From positions 1,034,501 to 1,098,500 of the forward strand of contig CAJNDS010001557.1 in NCBI GenBank assembly GCA_905221605.1: DNA of 64,000 nucleotides. Reading direction: 5' to 3'. The notes under the pieces were generated by a model, which saw only the letters and a program-made list of their open reading frames with translations, did not search any database and was not told the DNA's origin. The position numbers and the translations under genes are program-made. Positions 10,462-21,049 of the stretch are shown here, piece after piece (position 1 is the stretch's first letter; the number at the start of each line of letters is the position of its first letter). Source of the DNA: Symbiodinium natans. Taxonomy: Eukaryota; Sar; Dinophyceae; Suessiales; Symbiodiniaceae.

Positions 10462-12318
10462 GTAAGGCCGGAACTGCAGGGTCCGGGTTTTTCTGGGAGT
10501 TTGAGAGGGTTTGTGGATTTTGGTGTTGCCTTATGCTCTTTTTGTTTCGCTCCGCCTCCAATCTTTGGGCCTAAATACCCTTAACCCTTAACCCTCAACC
10601 CTAAACCCTAAACCCTAAAGGAGCTCTGAGGCTTTGGCGCCGCTGTTGTTTAACTTTGGTGCATGTCCCCTGGGACAGGAGTTCGTGTGGAGCGAAAAGC
10701 CCACGGCACCTTTAAAGAAACACCTTAATATGCGGGCCTTGAGATAATTCGAATAGGGTTTTTGTGGGTTGTTGTAGTGTTTTTATACAGGGACCATGAG
10801 GGAATACTATTCGTATTCATTGATTCCGACCCCTAGATTACCCTAATCCAAGCCAAAACACAGGAGCAAAACGCGTTCATGTTCGGTCATTTCCGGATGT
10901 TGCCCCCTTTTCCGCTTTGCCTGGCAAGTGCATTCTTGATCAGGGCCCCTTTCCTGTAAAGACCAAACTCCAACAGCATGTGCTGTTGGGAGCTAAAGGC
11001 ATCCACGGGCGGGAAAGCTGCAAAAACCTAATCCCCTGAGCCAGTAGAAAAACGCAGAAGGCTGAACTGAATTTCTTAATGTTGCTTTCGGACGATTTCG
11101 GCCCTGGGTCTGTGGAAGGTGAGGGTCCGGGTTGAGGGTCGGGGTTTCGGGCTGAGATTCGAAGGGTCAACTCCCAAGCCCTGGCGTTTTCGGGAGGTGT
11201 ACCCCAAGACCCCATGCCAGACCGTTGCTGAGACTGCCAGCTCCCCAACCCCTCTTAACTTGTCGGACCCCCTCCCGACCACGCTCCCAAATGAAGCTTG
11301 ACTCTATAAATTTTCGACTCCCACGAGGTCAGGAAAAGCGATAGTGGTACTGTGAGTTTAGATCTAAACCCTACAAGGAGTAGGTTAGGGTGGCTTTGCC
11401 GCCTTAGACGGCGTCGGGTTGCAAAAAAAGTGTTAGGGTGGCCACGATCGGGGCACGGCTTCGCATTGCGCGCTGCCTTCAAGTTTCTGCTGAAGACGAG
11501 CCGCGGTTTAGGGTTTAGGGTGTAAGGTCACATTTACAGCTTTTACGTCGTATTGCAGCAAAACCCGAAACCCTAGACCTACCCAAGGCCAGAGAAGCGT
11601 CTCAACTCAGCACTGCAGCTCTCAGATCCCAGCTCCCGAAAACGTGGTAGTACAGTGGTACCCTTCACACTTTCTTTTGGTTCAAGGTTCCCTCATCAAG
11701 TAACCAACCCAAAAAACCCTAAACCCTTATTATAATGTGGTGACTGGGCTACGAAGAAAAGGAAAGCAATCTGGAGAGGAGACGTCTGGAGCTTCGGAAT
11801 TTGTAAGGTTTCTTGAATGTGGGTTTAAAGGTTTGTTTTAAGGGTTTAGGGTTTAGGGTTTAGGGTTTAGGGTCTAGGGTGTAGGGTGTAGGGTGTAGGG
11901 ACGGGTGGGAGAGCTTGTCCCCATCTTCAGAGGCCACGGGCTCGCTCCAAGCTGTTCTCTTTTCATGTAGAGGAAAGTCCGGAGACTGCTGGGTTTAGGG
12001 TTTAGGGTTCTTAAGAATTCCCTCCTCTCCAAGCATAATTTGCCTCCCAACAAAAACTTCTTCCCTTGAAGTGCAATATAGGGATTCTTATCTTCTTTAT
12101 TTTGGGGGGAAAGGGTTTAGTTTTTAGAGGCGGCCCGAACCAACCCCAAATTTGAAAAACAAAAGCTCAACCCCTAAACCCCATACAAGCCCAAAACCCC
12201 CTCAAACCCCAAACCCAAGCCCTAACCCCTAAACCCCGCTAGACCCCGTAAACCCCCTACACCGCCTCGAACCCCAAGCCCTAGGTCTGAACCCGCGCTA
12301 CAAGCCCCTCGAAGCCCG

Positions 12319-12340
12319 AAACAAATCAGGTACTGGGCCA
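12319..12340 (+). repeat. Echo of the pore-exon start
   Basis: The 21-base string around ACAAATCAGGTACTGGGCC occurs here and again at 12431-12450, where it is the real acceptor and first codons of the pore exon. A CCCTAAA/CCCTAAG array of about 90 bases lies between the two copies. Confidence 0.85.
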
Positions 12341-12440
12341 TGAGCCCTACAACACCCCTAAACCCTAAACCCTAAACCCTAAACCCTAAACCCTAAGCCC
12401 TAAGCCCTAAACCCTAAACCCTAAGCCCTAAACAAATCAG

Positions 12441-12531
12441 GTACTGGGCCTGCCTCCGGTGGTCTTTAGCGCAGCTTGGCTTCGGGGCGACGCACATCGA
12501 GGCGACGTCTGAGCTTGAGGCGCCTGAGCGG
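12441..12531 (+). CDS. Channel exon: pore helix and selectivity region
   Basis: After AATCAG| it reads YWACLRWSLAQLGFG and ATHIEATSELEAPER. The Y-x-x-x-L-x-W-S-L pore helix, a Gly-rich filter region and a following E-x-x-E-R match the pore of CNBD channels. The filter position reads LGFGATHIEAT and not T-V-G-Y-G-D, so ion selectivity cannot be assumed. The donor lies in a run of G and is unclear. Confidence 0.85.
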
Positions 12532-12545
12532 GGGGGAGGGGGGGG

Positions 12546-12790
12546 TTCAGGAGTTTAGGGTTTAAGGTTTAGGGTTTAGGGTTTAGGGTTCAGGAGTTTA
12601 GGGTTTAGGGTTTAGGGCTTAGCTTACTTTGCGGTACTTTACTGTAACTTTAGATCCTTACCTTTTTGGGGGTTTATTGGGTTTCTTATTAAGGCAGCCA
12701 AGAGTTTATTTTACTATTATAGCTACCCTCCTGAGGGCAGCCAAGCTTAGGGGTTTTGGGGTTTTAGGGTTTAGGGTTTAGGGCGCTGAG
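12546..12790. repeat. Telomeric blocks and a family E' element
   Basis: TTTAGGG blocks with TTCAGGAG interruptions flank the 12622-12750 copy of the repeat also found at 6306-6422. The element lies between G-rich blocks in the pore-S6 intron. Confidence 0.6.
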
Positions 12791-12935
12791 TGTGCCCCGA
12801 TGGGGAGGGGGGTTCAGGAGTTTAGGGGTTCAGGGTTTCCCCATCCCAAACTGGAGGATTCTGTGTCTCGTGGTGATTGTCTGGATGCCATGCCGGGTGC
12901 CCCGATAAAGTGAGTGTTCAGAGCGTATGGGCTGG

Positions 12936-13045
12936 TAGACTAGGTAGGCCCTTGGGGCATTTTGCAGGTTCCCTTACCTGGGGTTAAGAGGAGCCTACTC
13001 CGGAAGATATTTTCAGAGGGTTTTAAGGGCCAGCCTGGTAGAGAT
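12936..13045. mobile_element. Family F short element
   Basis: Contains TAGGCCCTTGGGGCATTTTG, GGGGTTAAGAGGAGCCTA and AGAGGGTTTTAAGGGCCAGC. Related pieces occur at 54290-54388 and from 56515. Confidence 0.5.
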
Positions 13046-13064
13046 AGGCTCTGGGCCTGCTCAG

Positions 13065-13115
13065 GGCATGTACACAGCCGCCGTGTGCTTCATCTCCCTC
13101 GTGACGTCCTCCTCG
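13065..13115 (+). CDS. Channel exon: S6
   Basis: After CTCAG| it reads GMYTAAVCFISLVTSSS, with a GC donor at 13116. It is hydrophobic, with the trailing serines seen before the C-linker of dinoflagellate CNBD channels. Both ends are phase 0 and it joins in frame to 13719. Confidence 0.8.
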
Positions 13116-13423
13116 GCTGCCTAGCAGCCACAAGTGCGTTGCCCTTAAGCCCTGTAAACCCCCAAGCCCATAACCCCTCCAGACCCTAATAACCCCAAAA
13201 CCCTAGCACCCAGAAACGCCCCGAAGTAGATCACCTAAACTCGGTATTCCGAATCCCAACACCTAAGCCCCCTAAACCCTAAACCCTAACCCTAAACCCT
13301 AAACTAAAGCCTCGACCCAACCATTGGCTGAGACAGCAAGACCCCGAAGGACCCCAGCAGCAAGATCGAAGCCCGCGGCTCTCAGCATCAGCAATGAACC
13401 CTAAACCCTAAACCCCAAACCCC

Positions 13424-13466
13424 TAAACCCTGTTTAGGGTTTAGGGTTTAGGGTTTAGGGTTTACC
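13424..13466. repeat. Converging telomeric arrays
   Basis: CCCTAAACCCT meets GTTTAGGG, so a C-rich array switches directly to a G-rich array. It is the tail-to-tail counterpart of the junction at 3122. Confidence 0.85.
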
Positions 13467-13718
13467 CCCCCCCCCTCTCCCCCTTCAACCCTACCACCCC
13501 TCACTCTCCGAAAGGCGAAGCCCTAAAACCCTTAAAACCCAAATCCCCATAAAGCCGTGGACCCGCACAGGCGAACAACTCTGAATCCCTCGAACCCATG
13601 GCCTTCGGTTTAGGGTTTAGGGTTTAGGGTTTAGGGTTTAGGGCTTAGGGCTTAGGGCTTAGGGTTTAGGGTTTAGTTTCGGGTTTAGGGTTTAGGGCTT
13701 AGCGTTTAAGAATCTGAG

Positions 13719-13772
13719 GTCATTTCTTCGATGACGTCCTTGGTGTCCGCCCTGCACGGGCGACGGTCAGAG
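13719..13772 (+). CDS. Channel exon: S6 end and C-linker start
   Basis: After CTGAG| it reads VISSMTSLVSALHGRRSE, and the donor is GA (13773). The S-S-M-T-x-x-x-x-x-L stretch right after S6 is characteristic of dinoflagellate CNBD channels. It is in phase with both neighbours. Confidence 0.85.
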
Positions 13773-14174
13773 GACCGCTTGTGTTTTTGGTGAAAGTGTC
13801 AGTGTTTTGGGGGTTTTGGGTTTAGGGCTTGGGGTTTAGGGTTTACGGTGTAGGAATCGGTTTCGGGTTCTAGGTTTCAGGCTTCAGACGGTTTTGGCGT
13901 TTTAGTTCTGTTTTAGGGTTGGTAAACCCTGAAGCCTTTCAACCTTACGACCTAAGGTTTTCATGGGCCCTTAATATGCCCCCTCACCTCCTTTGAAAGG
14001 GTTCTGATGTATGGGCCCTCAAGATTTATAGGGTTTATAAGGCGTATATGAGAGGTCCCTCTTTGAGGGCCCAAACTAAGGGCCCATGAAACCCTAAACC
14101 CTAAACCCTAAACCCTAAACCCTAAACCCTAAACCCTACAGCCCTAGGCATATCGAGCCTGAGCTCCCCCTGAG

Positions 14175-14219
14175 GAGACGAAACAGCTGGGATTGCTTCG
14201 GCGCTTCCTTCGACAGAAC
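14175..14219 (+). CDS. Channel exon: C-linker A' helix
   Basis: After CTGAG| it reads ETKQLGLLRRFLRQN, with a GT donor at 14220. The Q-L-x-L-L-R-R-(F/Y)-L-R-Q-N motif is a near-diagnostic C-linker sequence of the family. Confidence 0.9.
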
Positions 14220-14943
14220 GTGGCTTGCCACGCTTTAGGGTTTAGGGTTTAGGGTTTAAGGTTTAGGATTTAGGGTTTCGGGTTTAGGGTTTAGGGGTAC
14301 TTTAGTTGTGTTTTTCTGTCGTGGCTACTGTAAGGGTTTAGTTAATTGGGAAGCTTTAGGGCGTTTTGTGGCAGATCTTTCTTGGGGCTAAGGCGGGGCA
14401 GGGGATGTGTACAACGATCCCCACAGGTACCCCTTCTTCCCTTTGCTGGTTACAGCAACAAAACGAGAACAAAGTGATACTTTGAAGGGAGGGACTTTGG
14501 TTCAGGGCTCAAAAGTGTCTGGATTTTCAGAGAGGGGCAGCATGTGGCATCCCCTGCAGTTTTTCCCTGAACCTTGAACCCCAAACCCTAAACCCTAAAC
14601 CCTAAGCCCCAAACCCTGGTTTAGGGTTTAAGGTTTAGGGTTTAGGGTTCAGGTTCGCTTGTAAACCCCTTTAAGCCAACAAGGGTACCCCGTTTTCTGT
14701 TGAGGAAACTCGCGGGTCTACTGAACCCTACACCCTGACCCCCAGGCTCGCTCTGCACCAAGGGTGTAGGGTTTAGGGTTTAGGGTTGAAGGTTTAGGGT
14801 TTAGGGTTTAGGGTTTCGGGACTAGGGACGCCCGGTTCTTGCGACGGGGCTCGCAGGGAGCCCTACCTGTAGCAGCCCAAACTGCATACTCTCTTGTGTG
14901 GCTTCTTGCTAGAACCTTATAGGATTCTCCTGGCTGCCACAAG

Positions 14944-15124
14944 AGACAGGGTTTGGGTTTAGGGTTTCGGGGTTTCGGGGTTTCGGGGTTTAGGGTTTAG
15001 GGTTTAGGGTTTCGGGGTTTAGGGGTTTAGGGTCTAGGGTTTAGGGTTTAGGGTTTCGGGGTTTAGGGGTTTAGGGTCTAGGGTTTAGGGTTTAGGTTTA
15101 GGGTTTAGGGTTTAGGGTTTAGGG
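14944..15124 (+). repeat. Telomere-like array with TTTCGGG and TTTAGGGG variants
   Basis: TTTAGGG units are interleaved with TTTCGGGG and TCTAGGG in a higher-order pattern. An approximately 50-base combination is repeated at about 15008 and 15052. Confidence 0.9.
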
Positions 15125-15535
15125 CCTAAAGCCTGGAACCCTAAAAACTCGAACTCAAGCCCTGTAGCTGCAATGCCTATACCCCCAAGCCCTACCCTGA
15201 ACCCTAAACCTGAAGCCCGACCACCCTCCCCCCTCCCCTCCCCCCAAAAACAACAACAAGTCAACCTTCCTCTTGTCAAAATAGCACAGCCATGGGATCC
15301 CGTAAGAATATCCTAAGAAGGACCTGTAGGATCAAGCCCCATAAACTAAACCCCAAACCCTAAACTCTGTAAACCCTATCAGCCCTCTAAGCCCTATAAA
15401 CCCTAAACCCTAAACCCTAAACCCGAAACCCGAAACTCGAAACCCGAAACCCTAACCCTAAACCCCAAACCCCATAAGCCCTTTAAACCCTGTACACCCA
15501 AAAGAATGGGCACAGTTGAGAAGAGAAACGCCCAG

Positions 15536-15588
15536 GCCATTGACCCCAGCCTTGGCCAGAGGATCACGCGGTTCCTACAGCCGCTTGG
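15536..15588 (+). CDS. Channel exon: C-linker B' helix
   Basis: After GCCCAG| it reads AIDPSLGQRITRFLQPL. P-x-L-x-x-R-I-x-R-(F/Y)-L matches the C-linker. It ends GG|GTTTAGGG, so the telomeric repeat gives the GT donor and the phase carries into 16147. Confidence 0.85.
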
Positions 15589-15591
15589 GTT

Positions 15592-15690
15592 TAGGGTTTA
15601 GGGTTTAGGGTTTAGGGTTTAGGGTTTAGGGGTTAGGGGTTAGGGGTTAGGGGTTAGGGGTTAGGGGTTAGGGTTTAGGGGTTAGGGTTT
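15592..15690 (+). repeat. Telomeric array homogenised to the TTAGGGG variant
   Basis: TTTAGGG x5 then about six perfect TTAGGGG units (15626-15668), then TTTCGGG units. Confidence 0.9.
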
Positions 15691-16146
15691 AGGGCTTCGG
15701 GTTTCGGGTTTCGGGTTTCGGGGTTAGGGTTTAGGGTTTCGGGTTCAGGGTTTAGGGTGCTTTGGGGAATTGGGAGGTTTAGGGGATTTCGGGATTTAGG
15801 TGGTCTAGGCCCCTGCACTACTAAACCCTAAACCCTAAAAACCCCACTTAGGGTTTGGGATTTGGGCTCTAGGAATTCCCCCCCCCCCCCCCTGCATGTG
15901 TAGCTTGCGCTTTTCTTTTGGGGAGGTGTGCGTTTAGGGTTTAGGGTTTGGGGTTTAGGGTTTGGGGTTTGGGGTTTAGGGTTTAGGGTTTCGGGTTTAG
16001 TTCTTGATTGGTTTCGGGTTTCCGGCTGCGTGCGTGTCCAGGCCTTCCCATCATCTTGCTGGCAGGAGCCGCCCCTGCTAGGGTTTAGGGTTTAGGGTCT
16101 AGGGTCTAGGGTTTAGGGTTTAGGGTTCAGGGATCCTCGTGCCCAG

Positions 16147-16200
16147 GTACACCTACCACCAGAGGAGCAGGTACGCGCATGAGCAGCCGACACTCGGCGT
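16147..16200 (+). CDS. Channel exon: C-linker C' helix
   Basis: After GCCCAG| the split codon plus YTYHQRSRYAHEQPTLG. It continues in phase from 15588. A GC donor at 16201 leaves phase 2, which the first G of 16724 completes. The basic/aromatic composition fits the C-linker, and the phase agreement on both sides is the main support. Confidence 0.7.
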
Positions 16201-16274
16201 GCACCCTTGTGGCCCCGCGCTGGCGGTGCGTGAGCAGTGAGCAACTTGTGCACCCCGAGCCCGAAACCGTGCTT

Positions 16275-16381
16275 GGTAGCCCAGTGGTACCCTTTACCCT
16301 TTTTTTTTGGTTCAGGGTTCCTTGTAAAGTAACCAACCCCCAAGAGGGTGCCCTTATGATCATATGGATACTGATCTACCA
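16275..16381. mobile_element. Family A TIR element
   Basis: Starts GGTAGCCCAGTGGTACCCTT with AAAGTAACCAACC in the middle and GGGTGCCCTTAT in the right half. Its right end is degenerate. Other copies are at 11645, 24490, 52843 and 55011. Confidence 0.65.
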
Positions 16382-16453
16382 AGCCCGAAGCCTCAACAAG
16401 TCCTGGAGAGACGAGCTTCGCAGCTTCCTGGTATTTCGGCTTTACGACTTGCG

Positions 16454-16486
16454 TTTTTTTTTTTTTTTGGGGGGGGGGGGGGGGGG
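16454..16486. repeat. T15-G18 homopolymer junction
   Basis: A run of 15 T followed directly by 18 G. The same T-then-G arrangement occurs inside short elements at about 536, 34105 and 52870. Confidence 0.9.
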
Positions 16487-16723
16487 TTCGCCGGTGAAGT
16501 TACATCATGCGAAGTTGCAACTTGCACGTCCCATGTCTCACATGACAACATTCGCCAAACCTTAATCGGTTCAGGGTTTAGGGTTTTGGGTTACCCTAAA
16601 CCCTAAACCCTAAACTCTAAACCCTAAGCCCTAAACCCTAAACCCTAAACGGTTTAGGCAGCCCTACACCCCTGAAACCGAAACCCAGCACCCTCAACAC
16701 CGCACGCCGTAAACAACAGCGAG

Positions 16724-16785
16724 GATGATCCTGAACCTCCTGTCGAAGCCGCTGCATGCAGAGCTACAGTCCCCTGGCGCCAACC
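16724..16785 (+). CDS. Channel exon: C-linker D'-F' helices
   Basis: After GCGAG|G it reads MILNLLSKPLHAELQSPGA. The L-L-x-x-L-S-x-P-L-x-x-E-L motif is the conserved end of the C-linker, just before the CNBD. The donor near 16786 is uncertain. Confidence 0.85.
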
Positions 16786-16983
16786 GTTTCGGTTTTAGGG
16801 TTTAGGGTTCAGGGTTTAGGGTTTAGGGTTCAGGGTTTAGGGTTTAGGGTTTAGGGTTTAGGATTTAGGGTTTAGGGTTTAGTTTTTAGGGTTTATTGGG
16901 TCTATAGGGCTTAAAGAAGAACTGCCTCCTTCAGGTACTTTGGAGCCACCAGGAACCTTAGGGGCTAGGGTTGTAAGCCCCAG

Positions 16984-17040
16984 CTTGTCTCGAAGCTTGT
17001 CATCATGGGGCACGCCCCAATGACCGCATTCTGGGAAGCC
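16984..17040 (+). CDS. Possible channel exon: CNBD entry
   Basis: After CCCAG| it reads LVSKLVIMGHAPMTAFWEA. Position and an L-x-x-x-x-x-H-x-x pattern would fit the start of the CNBD (usually ...L..HPLF). No certain donor was seen. Confidence 0.4.
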
Positions 17041-17060
17041 CCCCGGCCCCCTAAACAAAA

Positions 17061-17310
17061 AAACCCTAAACCCTAAACCCTAAACCCTAAACCCTAAACC
17101 CTAAACTGCCTAAACCCCTAAACCCTAAACCCTAAACCCTAAACCCTAAACCCTAAACCCTAAACCCTAAACCCTAAACCCTAAACCCTAAACCCTAAAC
17201 CCTAAACCCTAAACCCTAAACCCTAAACCCTAACCCTAAACCCTAAACCCTAAACCCTAAAAACCCTAAACCCTAAACCCTAAACCCTAAAACCTAAACC
17301 CTAAACCCTA
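17061..17310 (-). repeat. Longest telomeric array, CCCTAAA x about 34
   Basis: About 250 bases of almost uninterrupted C-rich heptamers with only a few length variants (CCTAAA, AACCCTAAAA, CTGCCTAAA). It is the largest array in the window and lies inside the channel gene. Confidence 0.97.
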
Positions 17311-17897
17311 CCCGTTTCTGCCCATGGTGCATCTTCCATGACCCAGGTTCCAACGCTACAAGTCTTGCCTCCTGCGGCTTGGCTCTTCCGGGGCTTAAGA
17401 GGGCTTTCTAGGGTTTAGGGTTTAGGGTTTAGGCTTTAGGGTTTAGGGTTTAGGGTTTAGGGTTATTGGGGTCTAGGGTTTAGGGTTTAGGGTTGAGATT
17501 AGGATTTAGGGTTTAGGGTTTAGGGTTTAGGGTTTTGGGCTCAGCATCCCTTAGCCATAATGCCGAAGAGTTTTCTTGAGGCTGAGATCATCAGGGGGTC
17601 TCAGGTTTTAGTTCATTCTTTTAGTAGGGGATGCTTGACTGCACCCTGAACCCCAAACCCTAAACCCTAAACCCTAAATCCCAAACCCTACCCTAAACCC
17701 TAAACCTTGAACCCCAAGCCTTACCACAGAGGCGCACAAGCAGAGTTGTGCTCGTTCAAGTTATTATAAGCCGCCCGAACTGCAGTCGGTACATACGGCT
17801 TGCTAGCTCTAAACCCTAAACCCTAGACACTAAATCCTAAGCCCTAAACTAAACCCTAAACCATAAACCATAGACCATAAACCCTATGCCTGGACAG

Positions 17898-17982
17898 GAA
17901 GATACCATTCCTGGATCAAATCATGACGACCGTGGACCTAAGCTTTACCGAGGGGCATGAGACTCGTCTCGGAAGGATTCCG
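17898..17982 (+). CDS. Possible channel exon in the CNBD region
   Basis: After GACAG|G it reads KIPFLDQIMTTVDLSFTEGH then ETRLGR. It is open and protein-like between the C-linker and CNBD exons, but no CNBD motif is recognisable. Confidence 0.35.
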
Positions 17983-18150
17983 GATTTTTTGTGGCTTTGG
18001 GGTTTGTTGCATTGGTTTCAGGTCTTAGGATTGAGGGTTCAGGGTGTAGGGTTTAGGGTTCAGGGTTTAGGGTTTAGATCAAGTAGGGCCGGGGTTCAGG
18101 GTTTAGGGGTTCCTTGTAGACTGCGTAAGGGCAACCTTCTTACGTTCTAG

Positions 18151-18213
18151 GAGCATGACAAAAGACCCTTCCTCGTTACCGCAAAAATTCACGCTACGAT
18201 CCAGAGATCCCAA
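18151..18213 (+). CDS. Possible channel exon in the CNBD region
   Basis: Between TTCTAG| and |GTCGTTTAGG; exactly 21 codons reading EHDKRPFLVTAKIHATIQRS plus Q. Good splice signals and composition, function not recognised. Confidence 0.4.
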
Positions 18214-18419
18214 GTCGTTTAGGTTTTAGGAGTATGTAGGGTCAGCCCTAAACCCTAAACCCTAAACCCCAAACCCCAAACCCCAAACCCTAAACCCAAA
18301 ACCCTCACCATCGCATGCCACCACTTGAACCACCCTGCATCCCGAACCACGCAGCGCTCATACCCCTTGTTGGTTAGGGCTCTTTTAGTTTTTCCATAGT
18401 AGGGTTCTACTACCAGTCC

Positions 18420-18505
18420 TTTTAAGGGATTATCAGAGGGGGCGGGGCGGTAATCCCTAGTGAGGGCAGTTAACATAAGGGGGCAGCATCCCGAGGTATA
18501 AGCAT
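18420..18505. mobile_element. Family B element
   Basis: Contains AGGGATTATCAGA, GGTAATCCCTAGTGAGGG and AAGGGGGCAGCATCCCGAGG, shared with the copies at 25450-25668 and 32305-32455. The long minus-strand open frame over 18255-18770 runs through this repeat and telomeric DNA and is not a gene. Confidence 0.55.
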
Positions 18506-18994
18506 AGTTCCAGAACGCCCTCCCCGAGCGCCCTTGTTGAGAGGTGATGCAAAAGATTGCCACGGAAGCCATCGTGGTTTTTGATGCGGCTGAGGACGGG
18601 TAGGGTTTGGGGGTTTGGGGATTTGGGGTTGGGGGTTTTCGGTTTAGGGTTTTGGGTTTAGGGTTTGGGGTTACCTCCCCTAAACCCCAAAAAACAGCCC
18701 CGAATAGGAACCTGAAAACCGAACCCTGCATCGAAAGCCCTAACCCCAAACCCCCAAGTCCTGTGATCATCGGAGGGTTTAGGGTTTAGGGTTTCGGGTG
18801 TCCCTACACCCTGAAAACATTCTAACCCCAAGAGTTTAGGGTTTAGTGTTTAGGGTTTATGGTTTAGGGTTTAGGGTTTAGGGTTCCCTAAATCTCGAGC
18901 ACCCCAAATTCCTGGGACCCAGAGTAGGCCCCATTATGGTCAAGCTGTTGAAGGGCTCGGGGCAGACATTAAGCCCTAGACACCTTCGACCCCT

Positions 18995-19270
18995 AACGCC
19001 TAAACCCCAACACTTTGAGGCACTTAAACCCTAAACCCTAAAGCCTAAACCCTAAACCCTAAACTCTAAAGCCTAAAGCCCTAACGCCTAAACCCCAACA
19101 CTTTGAGGCGCTTAAACCCTAAACCCTAAACCCTAAACCCTAAGCCCTAAAGCCCAAAAGCCCAAAAGCCCGAAAGCCTAAACCCCAACACTTTGAGGCA
19201 CTTAAACCCTAAACCCTAAACTCTAAAGCCTAAAGCCCTAAAGCCTAAACCCCAACACTTTGAGGCACTG
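18995..19270. repeat. Four-fold repeat of CCCCAACACTTTGAGGC units
   Basis: The phrase CTAAACCCCAACACTTTGAG followed by GC(A/G)CT(T/G) occurs four times at roughly 60-90 base spacing, separated by CCCTAAA-like units and AAAGCC runs. It is a small local tandem expansion in the CNBD intron. Confidence 0.85.
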
Positions 19271-20008
19271 CAGTGTTTGGGTTCGGGGGCCGAAAGGTGC
19301 GGGGTCGCGCAGTTTAGGGCTCAAAGCGCGGCAGTGCTGAGGGATCTAGACCCAAGAGTTTAGGGTTTAGGGTTTAGGGTTTAGGGTTTAGGGTTTACGA
19401 ACCTCGGAGTTTGGGGCATGAAAGGCTTTAGGGTTCAGGGGTCAGGGCCTGGAACTGGCAGTGAAGGTCTTGGCATTGGTCATGCCAGCGCGTGGGTTTA
19501 GGGTTTAGGGGTTTAGGGGTTAGGGGTTTAGGGGTTTAGGGGTTTAAGGTTTAGGGGTTTAAGGGTTTAGGGGCTTAGGGTTTAGGGTTTAGGGTTTAAG
19601 GTTTAGGGGGTTTAGGTGTGCCAAGCAAACCGCCTCTGCGTAGGCCCCCCCTGAAATCCATTTGCCAGCGGCGCCGGTTTTGGGGGCTCTAAGCCCTACA
19701 CCCTTGTTTGGGAAAATGCGGGGTACCCCACCACCCCTTCAGGGCCTAAATCCCTGAAGAGCGGGATTCTCAAACCCTAAACCCTAAACCCTAAACCCTA
19801 AGCCCCCAAACCCTTAAGCCTTATTTTAAGCCCCAAGCCCCATGACAAACCCTAAGCCCCATTCCAAACCCCATTTTAACCCCTAAGCCTTGACCCTAAA
19901 CCCCAAACCTTAAACCCTAAACCCTAAACCCTAAAACACCAAGTCTGCCTAAAACCTAACCCTAACCCCTAAACCCTAAACCCCAAGCCTTGGGCCACGG
20001 ACCATTAG

Positions 20009-20065
20009 GATGACCTTGTCTTCTGCACCGATCGCCACGCGGACACCTGCTTCTTCACCATCCAG
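20009..20065 (+). CDS. Channel exon: CNBD beta strands 3-5
   Basis: After ATTAG| it reads DDLVFCTDRHADTCFFTIQ. The pattern G/D-D-x-(V/I)-F-x-x-x-D-x-A-x-x-C-(F/Y)-F is the CNBD core leading to the conserved Gly. GC donor at 20066, phase 0, and the next exon starts with that Gly. Confidence 0.88.
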
Positions 20066-20270
20066 GCAGAGCGAACCCCAAACCCTGGCTCGGGTTTGAG
20101 GTTTGGGGTTTGGGGCTTGGGGTTTAGGGTGCTTATAAAATGCCATGCCTTAACCTTCTTCAGAATTCTGCTACGATGTAGTTGAAAGAGGCCCAAGGCC
20201 CTCGGCAAGACTTGAGAGAGGGCGTGGGGCCGGTTACTCCTTTGTTTTCCACTTGCTTAATGCCCCAACC

Positions 20271-20389
20271 CTAAACCCTAAACCCTAAACTAAACCCTAA
20301 ACCCTAAACCCTAAACCCTAAACCCTAAACCCTAAACCCTAAACCCCAAACCCCAAACCCCAAACCCCAAACCCCAAACCCCAAACCCG
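20271..20389 (-). repeat. Telomeric array ending in eight CCCCAAA units
   Basis: CCCTAAA heptamers (20271-20345) pass into a homogeneous CCCCAAA (TTTGGGG) array (20341-20389). Confidence 0.93.
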
Positions 20390-20610
20390 ACCCTTAAGCC
20401 CTCTATCACTGTAATCGCACTCCTACCATTCTGACTGCCTACCGTGCCCAAGGTCCGTGACCTGAGGATCCTTTTGCGGGGGCGTTTTTGGGATAAACCC
20501 TATAAACCCTAAACCCTAAACCCCAAACCCCAAACCCTAAACCCTCTGCAGCTGAAGGTTTGGCGGGGAGGGACTCCCTCCCACACCCTAAACCCTAAAC
20601 CCTAAACCAG

Positions 20611-20712
20611 GGCGCGCTGCGGTATCTGCAGATGGAGCGGCCGCCTGTGGCGGTGGGCACCGACCTGCTCATTGCCGAGATGTGCCTGTGGACGAACTGG
20701 ATGCCCGGCCCG
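20611..20712 (+). CDS. Channel exon: CNBD phosphate-binding region
   Basis: After ACCAG| it reads GALRYLQMERPPVAVGTD and LLIAEMCLWTNWMPGP, exactly 34 codons, then |GTTTAG. G-x-L-x-Y, then G-x-x-(L/I)-x-E-x-x-L-W-T-x-W is the second half of the CNBD in dinoflagellate channels. It joins in phase to 20065. The classical R-T-A phosphate cassette is absent, so nucleotide binding is uncertain. Confidence 0.9.
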
Positions 20713-20935
20713 GTTTAGAGTTTAGGGTTTAGGGTTTCGGGCTTAGGGCTGAGCCCGAAACCCTAAGCCCTAAACCCCAAGTCCTAAACCCTACCTAGGG
20801 CTAAGCCCTAAACCCTAAGCCCTAGACCTTCGGCCCCATAAGATGTGGTTTACCCCTCCAATCCGATTCGCTCCGAAAGTGGGTCGTTCTACATTTGCAG
20901 TTCCCTTTTTTAGGTCCTCTTTTGAAAAGAGGAAT

Positions 20936-21049
20936 TGCCGGAGCAGATCAAGCAGTTGGAGCTGGAGAAGTGTCTCCTTTATGCAACGCATGGAAATGTA
21001 CTTCCATCAGCTTCGCTTGGCTTTCTGCTGTTTCCACATGGAAACCCCA
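20936..21049 (+). CDS. Possible unassigned exon
   Basis: One + frame reads EELPEQIKQLELEKCLLYAT and HGNVLPSASLGFLLFPHGN, which looks protein-like. Two other + frames are also open here, and it does not match a channel segment expected at this point. The surrounding 20830-21240 is a 400-base unique intron segment ending in a G-run. Confidence 0.25.

Noticed and set aside
18255-18770. 171-codon minus-strand gene
   Set aside because: It starts and ends in telomeric repeats (Leu-Gly-Phe-Gly and Pro-Asn-Pro-Lys translations) and covers a family B repeat; no domain is visible.
19000-19270. CRISPR-like array of spaced repeats
   Set aside because: Only four imperfect units with telomeric spacers in a eukaryotic intron; no cas genes.
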